Below, in pieces: positions 13,330-25,800 of a DNA stretch of 64,000 nt. The stretch covers positions 62,001 to 126,000 of the forward strand of contig SEMN01000122.1 in NCBI GenBank assembly GCA_005408345.1, written 5' to 3'. Every line of letters starts with the position of its first letter. Positions within the stretch are counted from its first letter, which is position 1. The DNA is from Macquaria australasica. Lineage: Eukaryota; Chordata; Actinopteri; Centrarchiformes; Percichthyidae. The translations under genes and the position numbers were made by a program. The notes beneath the pieces were generated by a model. That model saw only the letters and a program-made list of their open reading frames with translations. It ran no database searches and was not told the DNA's origin.

Positions 13330-13560
13330 TTTACCTATTTATGCCCCCGCACGTATGACGTCATGTTTCCAGTGACGAGGCCGTCGGTACTCGTCCATCT
13401 GCGGATCAGACGCCCTCTGGTGGACGGTGTCCGTGCGCCCGCCGCTCCTCCTCCCCTCTCTGATCAACAACCAGCCCGGTGATATCATATGCTGGCTGAA
13501 CCTCCACACAGAAGCAAAATGGCCGATAGTAAACTAACCGATCGTACAGCGTCCGAGAGT
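13330..13560 (+). promoter_or_regulatory. tnrc6b: Probable tnrc6b core promoter
   Basis: CpG-rich segment just upstream of the inferred 5' UTR exon. It holds a perfect palindromic CRE, TGACGTCA, at 13356-13363 and an AAAATGGCCG word near 13517 that resembles a YY1 site. There is no clear TATA box. The transcription start is inferred only approximately. Confidence 0.55.
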
Positions 13561-13806
13561 CGTCAAGGGGTTATGCATGTTTTGTTTACAGCTTGAGAAC
13601 TACAGTCGCTCGAAACGGATACTCGCCTTTCCTCAAATTTTTCTACGACTAACGTTTCGCCTTTCGGTGATGTCATTTCTTATTCAATTTAGCCTTGAAA
13701 GCCTCGAAGAACTAGCTCGCTAGGCTAGCTGCCTTGCTAGCCTGCTAGCGGTAGGTCTGCAAGAATTTTTGCACAGAAGCACTTTATGTCCTACGTGATT
13801 CCCGAG
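13480..13806 (+). other. tnrc6b: tnrc6b 5' UTR exon 1 (start approximate)
   Basis: GC-rich sequence ends at a consensus donor (CCCGAG before GTGAGT, 13806/13807). It would splice to the acceptor before 15174. It contains several upstream ATGs, including one at 13786 whose frame runs into exon 2. A GCTAGC-rich cluster lies at 13710-13755. The 5' boundary is a guess. Confidence 0.5.
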
Positions 13807-15173
13807 GTGAGTGTCGAGGATTAACACGGTGTGCTTTGGTGGCTTTCGCGATGTTATGTGCTGGCCGACGGCGGTCAGTTGTGTCTGCCTTTCCACCGGG
13901 GTCGTCGCTTGTTACGCGCTGCAATGGTGAAGAAACGTCAGTGAAGTTCGTCGTTTCATTTGGCCCTGTCGACCGTCACTGCTGGTAAACCAGCTTCATA
14001 GCAGTCTGCTCGCCGTCTTGTCGGCGGTGTTTCTGTGCCCACTGTAAAATTACGAATTGTAGCAGTACATTGTGTAAACGAAATGCAGTATTTGATAATA
14101 GGTGGCGTATCGTTAGCTAATGCACGACGTGCCTGTTGTCTGCAGTCAACTGCGTAGAGGTTGGATCCGTCGCGCGGAGCGGCAGAGACGCCTTGCTCCG
14201 GAACAGCTCCGAGCCCCCGGCTCTCCGGGTCACGGCATAGCGCTCACCAGCTGCTTTCAAGTCCACTGGCCTTGGATAGTGGCTCACCCGAGTGAAGCTC
14301 TCCTGGTGGTCCCCGGTAGCTGCGCCGCTAGCTCGTTTTTTACACGAAATCCAGGCTGTTTGCTCCTAATGCGGCAGCAAACGCCTGCTTCGTACGAGTT
14401 CTCATAAATGACATAAAATGTATTATTAAAGGTAATGTCGTCTGGTGCATTTATGTAGGATACAGTGAAGGGCTCAAGCCATAAGTTGCCCAGTTAGCTT
14501 GCATTGGCGCTGTGCGACATGGTGCTGATTATGTGCAGCTTGGCAAACAAACATTGGGCCCAGTCGTATTTACAGCTCTCTGGTGTCCTGACATTTCTTT
14601 ACTTATCCACATAAGGCAGTGTTCTTCTCAGCCCCCTGTAGTAACTTCTGCTTTCCCCAAAACGGGGCTCACGTGACTTGGGTATAAGTTGCCTGTTTGC
14701 ATTTTGCATAGTTTTTACTTGTGGCCGTGCGAGCCCAGCCAGAGCGTCATTTACTCACATTAAAGCCAATATCCTGTGGATCGTGCTGCCATTGCAGTCT
14801 CTTCTGTAATGCAAAAGTACTTGCCTTTTCCAGAAATGTTTGAGTTTGAAGTCACCTGTGTGTTTGGCTGCTGCCTGTGTTCTGTTGGTTGGAATTGCTA
14901 TCGTTTGCTCCTTAATGAATTATGCAGCGAGAAGCTAGGCTACCAAGGGCTGTTGTCAAGCTGTCTGCCCCTGATTAACATTACAGTCCTTACAACATTG
15001 ACTGTGTAGGAAAATACTTGGCAGTGATCTGATGAAATGCATATTATTAATTCTGAGCCAAAGTTTAAATGTCTGTGGAAAAAGTTATGCGTGTTTTTTG
15101 TGAGTGTTAAATTACTTTCAGTATGGCTTAAGGTGTAACATAAATAATTGAATGTGTACATTTCTCTTCACAG
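13807..15173 (+). other. tnrc6b: tnrc6b intron 1
   Basis: Intron between the untranslated first exon and the exon with the start codon. Its first 600 bases are CpG-rich, as expected next to a promoter, and then become AT-rich. The 95-residue frame at 14120-14407 is a by-product of this GC-rich composition and has no domain. Confidence 0.6.
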
Positions 15174-15204
15174 ACAGGAGAATCAGGAAAGGGAGCAGTA
15201 GTTC
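15174..15204 (+). other. tnrc6b: Relic N-terminal extension upstream of the tnrc6b start
   Basis: In the frame of the start codon, the exon start reads ENQEREQ, a TAG stop (15199-15201), one codon, then ATG (15205). From memory, mammalian TNRC6B isoforms have a similar REKEQEREQ stretch directly before MEDKK. Here the TAG prevents translation from an upstream start, so 15205 is the first usable in-frame ATG in this exon. Confidence 0.7.
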
Positions 15205-18200
15205 ATGGAAGACAAGAAAAAAAAGAAAGAAGATAAAAAGAAAAGGGAAGCCTCTCAGAAGGTAACAATGTCACCGCTGACTTTGCATAATATTTTGCAG
15301 AGAATCTGTGTGATGTTCTGCTTCCGTATCATTACCACTTACTTGGCCAGGATTGTTTTTGTTGAATTGGAGCTGATGCGTCTCAAAATTTAGTTGCCAT
15401 TTTCACTATTACATTAAGTAACTGAAGTTTTAGAGCTTTGGGAAGGATTTTGTCAGGTTTGGAAATGGTTAAATTTATATCCAATCTCATATATTTTTTA
15501 TGTTTGCTTAAAGAGTGCCTTTCTAGTATATTTCTCAGTTGCAGTAGCAAGACTAAAGCCTAGTGAGATTACACTTGCAGGTCTACATGAATATATGTAG
15601 GTAGTGATCTCAAAACAACATTTTCACTGTCTTTATCTTTTTTTTTTTTTATTGCGACCAGCAAATTCTCTTCTGCTTTATATCCGACTCACTTGTTCTT
15701 TCTATTTTAGGTGCCAGAACAGAAAATCAAAGGTATGTTTTTTTTTTTCCCTTTTGTTTTTGCCATAATCGCTCTTATTATCACTCACTATTCTATATGA
15801 TAATGTCAGTGTTATGACCTCTGTCTTGTTGTCAGCAGTACCCCGCTCTTATCATAACTTCAATATATTGTGATGACCTAGGGAATTATTGCATAGGGTT
15901 ATGTACCTGTATGCTCACACTTTTGACCATTTTCTTAAACTTTTCTTAAACTGTTAGCTGTAGAGTAGCTTAGTCTACCTGAGCTGAGTAACATACCCCC
16001 ACTGTCTTTCTGTTTTTAATTGTACTTAAGTCTTCCAGTGATTCACACCCTTAAATATTTGTGTATTTCAGTGCCAGAATCAGCCAAGCCCTCCTGTTCC
16101 CAGCCACTCGCCACCCCAGGCTCAGTGTCCCCCAGCCCTGGCCCTGTTGCCCCTTCATCCCCCAGTCCTGGTGCAGCCGGGGTTTCTGCACAAGTTCCTC
16201 CTGGTGGCGGGAACAATGCAAAGCAGCGGACTGCTGTGGCCAACGGACAGCCCTCCTCCACCCCCTCTGGAAGCCAGACCTCCCAGCAGCAGCGATACAT
16301 GTCCAGAGAGGTTCCACCAAGATTTCGCTGCCAGCAGGACCATAAAGTGCTACTGAAGAGGGGCCAGCCACCGCTGTCCTCCATGCTGCTGGGGGGAGGA
16401 GGAGGGGAAGGGGGTGCAGGAGGGGTTGGAGGAGGCAGTGGCTGGGTAGCCACCCCACCTCTTTCCTCACAGGGATCAGATAACCCCAATGCAAACACAG
16501 CTGGAGGCACAGGTGGGTTGATGTCTCAGAACAAAAAAGACTATCAAGTTGGATATGTTGTCCACTGAGTGTCACATGCCACTAAAGGTAGTGATGTTAT
16601 TTCTTAAAGTAGCAACTGTCCAGGAACTCTTGTCCAGGCTTTTGTTTAGAAACACCACTGTACACTTTACAGGGTATCCAACAGCCATGAAAATGATTTT
16701 ACATCGGCATACAATTCATCAGTTGACATTATAATATAAAAATCCCTTAAATTGTAGTTGACAACAATGATATGCATTCACTGTACTGGCTAGTAATGTG
16801 TAGTAATGGGACCACCACTTGGTACGTTATGCAAGTAGCAAATAGTTGGTATTGTTCATGCTTGAATTGTCAATTAAATTAATTGTCTCAATTTTGTCCA
16901 TATAGATTCCAACCTGGGTTCATCCTCTGCTTCATCCCCCAACTCCTCCTCATCTTCATTATGTGTCGCTGCTCTGTCGTCTTCTTCTACTACTACTACT
17001 TCAACTTATGCAAATTCCACATGGGGGGCAGGCTCTGGCAGCCCGTCCTCCTCTCAGGGCTGCGGGAAGGTGATTGTGGATGGGACTGACCTGGGGGATT
17101 GGCCTAGCATCCTAGGTGGGGCCAAATTGAGTTCTGACGGGGCTGGAGGAGGGGTGCAGGAGCAAGACTGCCCCGGTAACAACAACAGTAGTGCCTCATG
17201 GAGTGAGAGAAACATCCAGCAGAAGGGAGGAGCAGTAGGAGGAGGAGCAGGGAACATGGACAATCCTTCCTCACCTCGTTCTTCTCCTCTTTCCTCCTCT
17301 TCCTCGCTTAATGAATGTGTTCAGTCAAGTGGTGGTGTGTGGGGCTCTTCCACCTCCTCTCAGGTGGAGGCAGGGCTAGGTTCAGCAGCATTTTACAATT
17401 CCAAAGTCTCCCATCTTCTTCCTGGGCCTCAGGAGAGCCCTGTGGGTGGCAGCAGTAGTGTCCCTGGTGCCAATTTCAACCCCAACGTGAACCCCTCCGC
17501 CTGGCCTGCCCTGGTGCAGGGTGGGACATCAACTTCGGCTAGCAACAGCCTTCCACTACACTCGTCCATTACTTCAGCTTCCTCGTTCTCTGCCAGCACC
17601 ACCCTCATCACCACTCACTCTCTTTCATCTGTGAATCAAACTGGTCTCCATCAGCAGCACACTGAGACAGCTGTGGGAGCCAGGAGTGGAGAACAGCAGC
17701 AGCACTTAGGAAACCTAGGGACGGAGTTGGGTGCAGGCGGGGGAGCACGAGGAGCAGGACCAAATCAAGAAGGTGGCGATGAGAGGGACTGTGGGGTTGC
17801 TAGTGTCGAAGGAGGAGGGAGTGGTAATCTTTCTGGTTCTTCGTCTTCCTCCCCTGCTGCCTCTTCTTCTTGGAGATCCATGCCTCCGGTGTCCTCTGAC
17901 CTCAGTTCAGGTGCCTCACAGGCAGATGGATGGGGTGGAGGAGGGACCGGAGCTCAGGGGCAGGAAGGGAATGTGTGGGGCTTTGGTAGCCAGGGTGACA
18001 AGGCAGGGTGGGGCAGGGGAAATGATGGTGGCTCAAATACCCCAGTGGTATCTCAGGGAGCGTGGGAAGGAAGCGGTTCAGAAGCAGAGTGGGGTGGCAC
18101 AGTGGGAGGTGTAAGTTCAAGTAACTTAGCAATAGGAGGTGGAAGAGGAGGAGATGGGAGCAGCAACAGCAGCAGTAGTGGAGGTAGTGTAGGTATTGGT

Positions 18201-21200
18201 GGCAGCGTCTTGCAGGACTCTGCCTCACCAAAGTTTGCAACTATGACAAAAGCTTGGGACAATCAGAAAGGGATGGAAAGTGGGGACGAGGCAGTTGGGG
18301 AGTGGGGTGGAGGAGGGCAGGGTGGAGGCACTGGAGGTGGAGGACCCTCATCCTCTAGCGGAGGAGGGTCCATTACTGGAAGTGGTGGAGGAGGGAGTGA
18401 TAGTGGACATAAGCAGGAGCGAGCCTCTTCTGTACAAGAACCCCAACAGACCTCCAATGCTGAAGTGGCCTTACTCAGCATGCTCAATCGATCTGACCTG
18501 GACCCCAGGGTTCTGTCTAACACGGGCTGGGGGCAGACCCAGATTCGACAGAATGTGGCCTGGGACCTGGACACCACAAGAAGAGTAGGTAACAGAAATG
18601 AAAGAAGTACTTCATCCTCCTCTGCATTCTCATCAGCAACCATGAACACTACCACTAGTCGCGGTCCTGGGTACCCGTCTAACACCAGTTCAGTAACTAA
18701 TGATCTGTCTGCTGGCAGTCACACGACCAGCCTGAACTCTGGCCCTGCTACAGTGAGGGATGGCTGGGATGGTGGTGCTACACAGTCCACCTGTGGTCCT
18801 CACATGCCTGGTAGCACTATAAGGAAGCCAGGAACGCCAGAAGAAAATGTGGAGAGCAACCAGGGGAAGGCAGCTGGAGGCTGGGGAGATGTACCACCCG
18901 AAAACCAGGGCAAAGGATGGGGGACTGAAGAAAAACAATGGGGGGATCGCAGAGGTGGAGGAGGGAACTGGAGAGAGTTTGGAGAACAGGGTAGTGGGTG
19001 GGCAGATGGTCCAGAGGATAAAGGGACAGTGGGATGGAAGGGGACTGGAAGAGGGGAGGCAGGTAGTTGGAGAGGACAAAGTGGAGGGGGAGGAGACTGG
19101 GGACAGAGAGACTCTACACCTGGAGGTGGGTGTGGAGATGGGCGAGGCAGAGGTGGAAGCAAATCTGATGAGGGATCTTCCTGGGGTAATTTGGATGAAG
19201 GGGGATCTCCGCGAGGAGGATGGGGAGGGGGAGATGTGGGTGGAGGCAAATCCCACCAGGACTGGGGGAGTACCAAGCCCCACACAGCAGCAGCACAGAT
19301 ACCAAACAGCCAAGTGGCACCAATGAAAGCCCCAAATCAACAGCAGCACCAATCACAGGGCCAGCAGCCACAAGGTGGTCCCATGCAAGGAGGGTGGAAC
19401 AGCCGGCCCAATGTTGGAGGTGGAGGTCCACCATCCAAGAATCAGAACCAAAGTTCGGGCTGGACCTCCGGCCCGATCCCCCAAATCTCCGGGGGTGGGG
19501 GTGACTCCTTGGAGCCCAGTGGCTGGGAAGAACCGTCCCCTCAGTCCATCAGTCGCAAAATGGAAATTGATGATGGCACTTCAGCCTGGGGAGACCCAAC
19601 CCGCTACAAGAGCAAGAATGTGAATTTATGGGACAAAAACAGTGCTACACCCAGCCAAAGCCACGGTCAGCAGGCCCCGCCGCCACCACCACCACCACCC
19701 ATGCAGCAACAGCCACCCAGAAGGCAGCAGGCGATGCAGCACAGCAGGGACACAAACCCTGGCAATGCTGCAGTTGGTAAGCAGAAGTTGTACCATTACA
19801 AATAAGTATGCATTTGGCAAATGACAACCAAAATAGATTGAGCATCAGCTTTTGAAATTTTCTTTACAATCAGTTTATGAGTATGTCGCAATTGAGTTTT
19901 TTTTTTTTTTTTGTTTTTTTAATGCCCTTGATTCCAAATATGAAAAACAGCTGTGGCAGAGGACTGCAGTATTTTCTAATGTCGGCCTCGTTGACACCTC
20001 ACTGACTTTAAAGGCTTGTGTCATGAGAATCACACATTTAACTTGCTATTTCTCTTTGGCACATTCTAAAGACTTGTGTTCTGTTTCATCAATCTCCAGG
20101 TCCAGATATGTGGGGAGGAAGTGCACAATCTGTGGATAATGGTACGGCTGCTTGGGGCCAGGTGACAGAGGCAGCAACGGGTTGGGGTGATTCAGATGAA
20201 CCAAGCAAATCTTCTGGCTGGGGGAACCCTTCACCCAACCCTGGTAAACCTGGTAAGAATAGAAAAAAATGTGTGTAATTCAAAATATTACAATATCTGA
20301 GTTCTGAGTTGTTGATGCTCACCTTCATTTTGAGACATGCTGAGTCTGAAATCAAGCATTACATTACACTTCTCTCAGTTTGAATGGGGTTCAGCATTTG
20401 TCAAACCACAAGGTCCTGACAGGAAATCTAGAGAAATGACTGCCAACCTATCAATCAAAACCATCTGCTTTGATTTTGCTGCAGTCACCAAGTCGATGGA
20501 AAGCTGGGGTGGGAAGGGAGAGGGCTCGGTTGCAGCCTCTCGTCACCCCAGCTGGGACGAGGAAGATGATGGTGGCGGAGGGGTCTGGAACAGCACTGGC
20601 TCGCAGGGAAGCAGCTCCTCCTTCAACTCTGGAGGCTGGGGTCAGACCCATGGAGGAAAGAGAGGCAACATCAAGGTAGGGAAAAGGAGGTTCAAGGACA
20701 CACAAACAAGTTTACATAGCCTCTCTTGGTTCACTGTATTAAGACAAAGCAGTTCTCATTTTGTTTAGTATCTTTCCTCAATTTCGACAGTCTTTTGCAC
20801 TTTTTTATTGAGAGTAATGTTTAAATTTCTTTCCTAAAGAGTGGAGGAGGGGACAGCTGGATGAACCCAGTGTCACGCCAGTTTTCAAACATGGGTCTTT
20901 TGGTAAGATGTTAATTCACTAAAAAATCATCTCTATTTCTATCTATTGGAAACTGCAGTTGTAATGCGTTGTTGATGTTTTACTTTAATGTCTTATCTGT
21001 CATATTTCAGTTTTTTCTCAAGATATCACCCATATTGGAATTACGATGGATGGATTATCAGTGAGGCCTTTGTTACTGTCCTATGAACGAGTGTGAATTA
21101 CTTTGTTGTTTCTTAGGGTGATGACCCAAGTGTTGACAAAAAGATGGAAGGAGACAAGAGAGGAATAACTGACTATAATGGAGAGATGCGGAGGGGAGGA

Positions 21201-22802
21201 AGAGGTGGAGGAGGTTACCGCATGCCTAGTTCCAAAGACATGGGTCCTGTTGACATGGGGCCCTATGGTGAAAAGGTATGAGTATGTTTATAAGTTAAAG
21301 TATAAGTAAAGTTAGCCATCATTTTGTACTATTTCAACTTTTATATCAACAATATATATGCTACATGGGTGTTGAGGACTTAAGTGAAAACCTTTGTATG
21401 ACTTACTTCACCACAAATACATTGCTATTTCCATTGTACTCCAGATGGGTGGCCATGGAGTGTTTGTTGGCAGCGGCGGAGGGATGCCTCAGCCTCGGGG
21501 GATGCACCAGCCTGGCATGCATCCGATGAACCCCTCCCAAGGGTTACGTGCTCAAGTGCCTCATCAGTTCCTGTCTGCTCAGGTCTGTTGTCTTCCGTCT
21601 CTGATGTTATTAGTTACGATAAATGTTGTATTCAGGAGAGATGGAAGGTCTCCTGAGTCCTGCCAATGTTGACTTTAAACAAACAAAAGTTTTGGTTGGT
21701 TATGTGATATGGATAGTAAACCATAGTGATATGTTATCCCTGTTATTAAAGTCAAACAAATTGTTTGTGGGGCCTGCTAGCTGCTGAGTGTAATTATGTA
21801 TTGCCTGGTCACCCTGTGGTCTGGCAATAAATAACACAGCAGTGGCTTTTAGGCTATAGGGTAGCTTTTAAGAGGCCATTAACACAATGTTTAGATATTA
21901 TGAAATAATGTACTTCATCTTATTTATTTCCTGTGTACTGTATATTAACTGTTTAAGTGTTTTATTTTCCCAGCATTCCTCATCTTGTGAAATTGCCAAA
22001 CAGTAGATGACATGTTAGTTGTCTAATTTATCTGGCCTTAGACAGTAATGCAGCCCCACACTTGTTGCGTCTAGAAGCCTCTTGACTTCTTGAGTTGCCA
22101 TTTTGTAAGAGGTGGCTTCTCGAAATTGGATTCTGTTCTGGCTTCCTCTGTGGACAGGCACGTTTCTGATAAATCCAAAAACTGATCCCTGTTTCCATTT
22201 AGAAAAAAAGTTCTCAAAACAAAGAATCCCGCTCTTTTACTCACTTTATTAACATCGTTTTGGTCCTCAGACCTTCATCAGGCAAAGTTTATATAGACAA
22301 ACAGCACCATACATATATGGGTTATAGGCTCTCACCCGGGGAAAAAGCTGACAATCAGCTCTTCAAATATAAAAATAAACATGATACTGAGTTCTTCCAG
22401 TTGTAAACATACATAGTAAATTCACCAATATTATAAAAAGTAGGTTCACATCACAATAAGGCCCTCTAGGGACAGATACAGACACTAAAGTAAATCTAAA
22501 AATGGAAAAAAAAACGCCTAATGGCCACAGTACTCCAAAATCATTCATATCAATGAGGAGGGAAAAAAAACAAACATGAAAAATGTTACTGTACAGAGCC
22601 CTCATCTCCACCATGACTGGATAGTGTGCGGGATTCTTTCCTCCCAGTCAATAGTATTTGATCCCACGCACCTGTCACTAAGACTTTATGGTGTGCAAGA
22701 GCTTTGAAATTGTTAACTGTAATTTTTAAATTTGTTTATTCATTCATAAATTTGGAATGAATGGAGTGTTGTTGTTTACTCCGTCAAGTGTCTGTATCAA
22801 CA

Positions 22803-22891
<89 letters not shown>

Positions 22892-25800
22892 ATTCCTGTG
22901 TGACATGTAGGTGCCGGGTCCTATGCTGAAGCAGATGCCCTCTCCTGGCAGCACTGTGGGTGGAGTGGTTGGAGGAGTAGGAGGCGTCAGTGGCGTTGGA
23001 AGTGTCGGAGGCGTCAGTGGCGTTGGTGGGGGAGTGTTCCCTCCTCAGATTTCCCCACAGCAGCTAGCAATGCTCAGCAACATTTACCCCCACATGCAGC
23101 AATTCCATCTGGTACGTGACTAAATGATTGATTGTTGATTGATGGATTGATTCATTGCACTGAAATAAATGTCATTGTTGTCTGTTTCATACAACAGTCT
23201 GCCTTTGTGTAACTCTGTATCTTAAAATACATGGTGACTTATAATAAACCCACCCCCTAATAACATACTCACAGTGTCTGAATGTGAGCACTAGCCTGTA
23301 TATTCTTTGTTTACCTTCATCTCTGACCATTTCTGCCCACCAACCCACAGGCTTGTCAGCTCCTGCTACAACAGCAGCAACAGCAGCAGCAGCTTCTGCA
23401 GAACCAGAGGAAGTTCCCTCAGCCTCAGCCTCTCAGGCAGCAGCCAGACCCACAGCAGGTGAGCATGATCATGTTCTCTACTATACCATGCAATGCTGTC
23501 TGAATCACACTACAGACAAGTTGATGATTTTTTTTAACTTGGGTTAATAAGTTGAGATTTAGTTGAGAACTACACACAATATTAAGACTTTATGATCCAA
23601 TTATTTTAACCCTCTGGTACTCCACTAGTGTGGCTGCAATTTACCCCTCAATCGTGTCAACTACAACCTGTAAATGTTGGTAAATAAGATCTTGAATCTT
23701 GTCCTCCTCAGCTGGCAAGGATTATGGCTATTCTGCAGCAGAGACAGCATCAGCAGGGTGGAGTTGGAGCAGCAGCAGCAGGAGGAGGGAGCTCCAAACT
23801 GTCCCCCTCTCACCTGGGAGGAGGCCTATCCAAACAGCCCATGGTAGACCCCCTTCCACATCATGGAATGGGGGGACCCTTATCAGACCTTCATGCCAAA
23901 ACACAAGGGATGTACTCGGGTGAGTCCAACAGGCAAACATTTTTGTGGGTTAGACGCCACTGGTTAATACAGTCAGCTGTATAGGTAACTATAATAAAAC
24001 TGGTATATGGTTTGAAGTTTTATGCTTACTTTTATTGGTGTTTGTTGGACTGCCAAAATAGCACTGTCGAATCCTATCTTGGGGTTCATAAAGTCTGCAA
24101 ATCGACAGAGACTGACATTAAGGATCAAGTGTGCCCTAGTAAGAGTAATGGCGTACATCTCTGCCCACCTGCAATGTTAGAGTCTCAGTATCCTGTCACT
24201 GGTCTGTCTGTTTGTCTAGGTGAGCCAATAAGAACCATCCAGTTATATCTATCTTAATTTGTGTAAACACAGACACCTTTCTTTTGTAAGCACTGTTTCT
24301 ATAACAACGGTCCTGCATTTTAAATTGCCCCTAGCCTTTAGTACTTGGTGCAATCCCAGTGATACTGAACACAAACACAGGGGGAAAAATCCACTTACCA
24401 GCTCAGCCAAAGGCTGTACTGAACTGAACATTAGTAGAATGTAATGTGCCCATGAATGCTTGTTTTTTTCCGCTTGTCAGGGCTTGCCCCTGGTGGTAAC
24501 CTGTCACTGGAGCTCAGTCCCATGATGGGAGGGATGAAGGACACAGGAGGACAGCAATCCCGCTTCAAATGGATGATGGAGGGACACTCCCCAACTCCAT
24601 CTCCCCCTGACACAACCCTTCACAAGAATGGTAGGTTAACAGATGGTTCGTAACCTGATTTTTGCAAAGGCAAAATTCACACTTGGGGAAAGCACACCTC
24701 CCAGGCTGTTGTCAATCTGGTCTTAACTGCGTTGGTAATCACCTTCATTCACAATGTATCTGAATGAACCACTGCGAATCAAAGTGAATTGGGACATATT
24801 CATGTATATCTGTTTGACCCTATTTCTCTTTTGTGTGCTGTTCCCAAGGCCCTTTACCCAGTGCTATAAAGGTGAGAGGAGGATCTCCTTACTCCCAGTA
24901 TGAAATGCTGGGCGGTGATGGTTTGGGGATTCCCCCTCAAGGCTCTGCAGACAACTGGCACCGAACCCCTGGGAGTAAAATGGGGAACAAACCTGCCACA
25001 TCCAGCTGGCCTCCAGGTGAGCGTGTCTTTGTCTGCTGCATGTTACTAAAGGGTGATGAATTAGGATTAGAGACAGGCAGATGGTAGAAAACAGTAGACA
25101 GGTGTCGATGTGTGTGCATGAATACTGACTCAATACTTCTATATCTCAGATACTATTGTGCTGTTTTCGTTGAAGTACCTAACCTAAAGCAAAGATGAAC
25201 ACAAACTAATTACATTCATTTCCTCCTCATTTTATAGCCCTCCAATATGTACAAATGTTAGGTTAAAGATAAGAGGAGTCAAACCATCCCTAAATAAACA
25301 AATCCACAACAGTAAACACAGCCACAGGATTTTGGTTACTTTCTTTTGGTGTTTGATTTAAAAATAGCAATGACAATATAGCATATCATTTCAGTTAATC
25401 AATACGTTTTCTGTTCTCTGCTGACAGAGTTCCAGCCCGGTGTGCCCTGGAAGGGAATCCAGAGTAGTGGAGACCCAGAGTCTGATCCCTACATGACCCC
25501 TGGTAGTGTTCTTGGCTCCCCAGGACCCCCGAGCCTCAACGACTCTGACCACCAGTTACTGCGAGACAACATAGGTATGAGCAAAGCTGTTGGTTTTTAG
25601 CACAACAACAAAAAAATAAAAGCAAAGAATAGAATACAGGGATTACTATTTTAATGACATTTAATGTCACTTTTGACCAGCAAGAGCAAGAAGCTCAGAG
25701 ACTGAATGAAATAAATGTTTTAATATATTTCATTCAGTCTATAAGACTGAAGAATTTCATTCAGTCTGTAAGATATTACTATCTAATCTATTACGCGGCT

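Larger units (their letters stand above)
21583..22910 (+). other. tnrc6b: tnrc6b intron carrying a repeat element and a (TA)n tract
   Basis: Phase 0 intron. It contains an inverted-repeat-bounded segment (22221-22639) and a pure AT tract (22806-22880) ending about 30 bases before the acceptor. The remainder is AT-rich with no coding signal. Confidence 0.8.

Noticed and set aside
16043..16575. Long open frames on the minus strand (155-174 residues) over tnrc6b
   Set aside because: They mirror a Gly/Ser/Pro-rich coding exon whose codon bias leaves few stops on the other strand. No domain, no start context, no splice structure.
18690..19352. A 220-residue minus-strand frame plus overlapping frames inside the giant tnrc6b exon
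   Set aside because: Low-complexity Pro/Ser/Leu translation antisense to Gly/Trp codons. It is a composition artefact.
25699..25740. The intronic hairpin as a miRNA precursor
   Set aside because: The stem is only 15 bp, shorter than the roughly 30 bp or more expected of a pre-miRNA, and very AT-rich.
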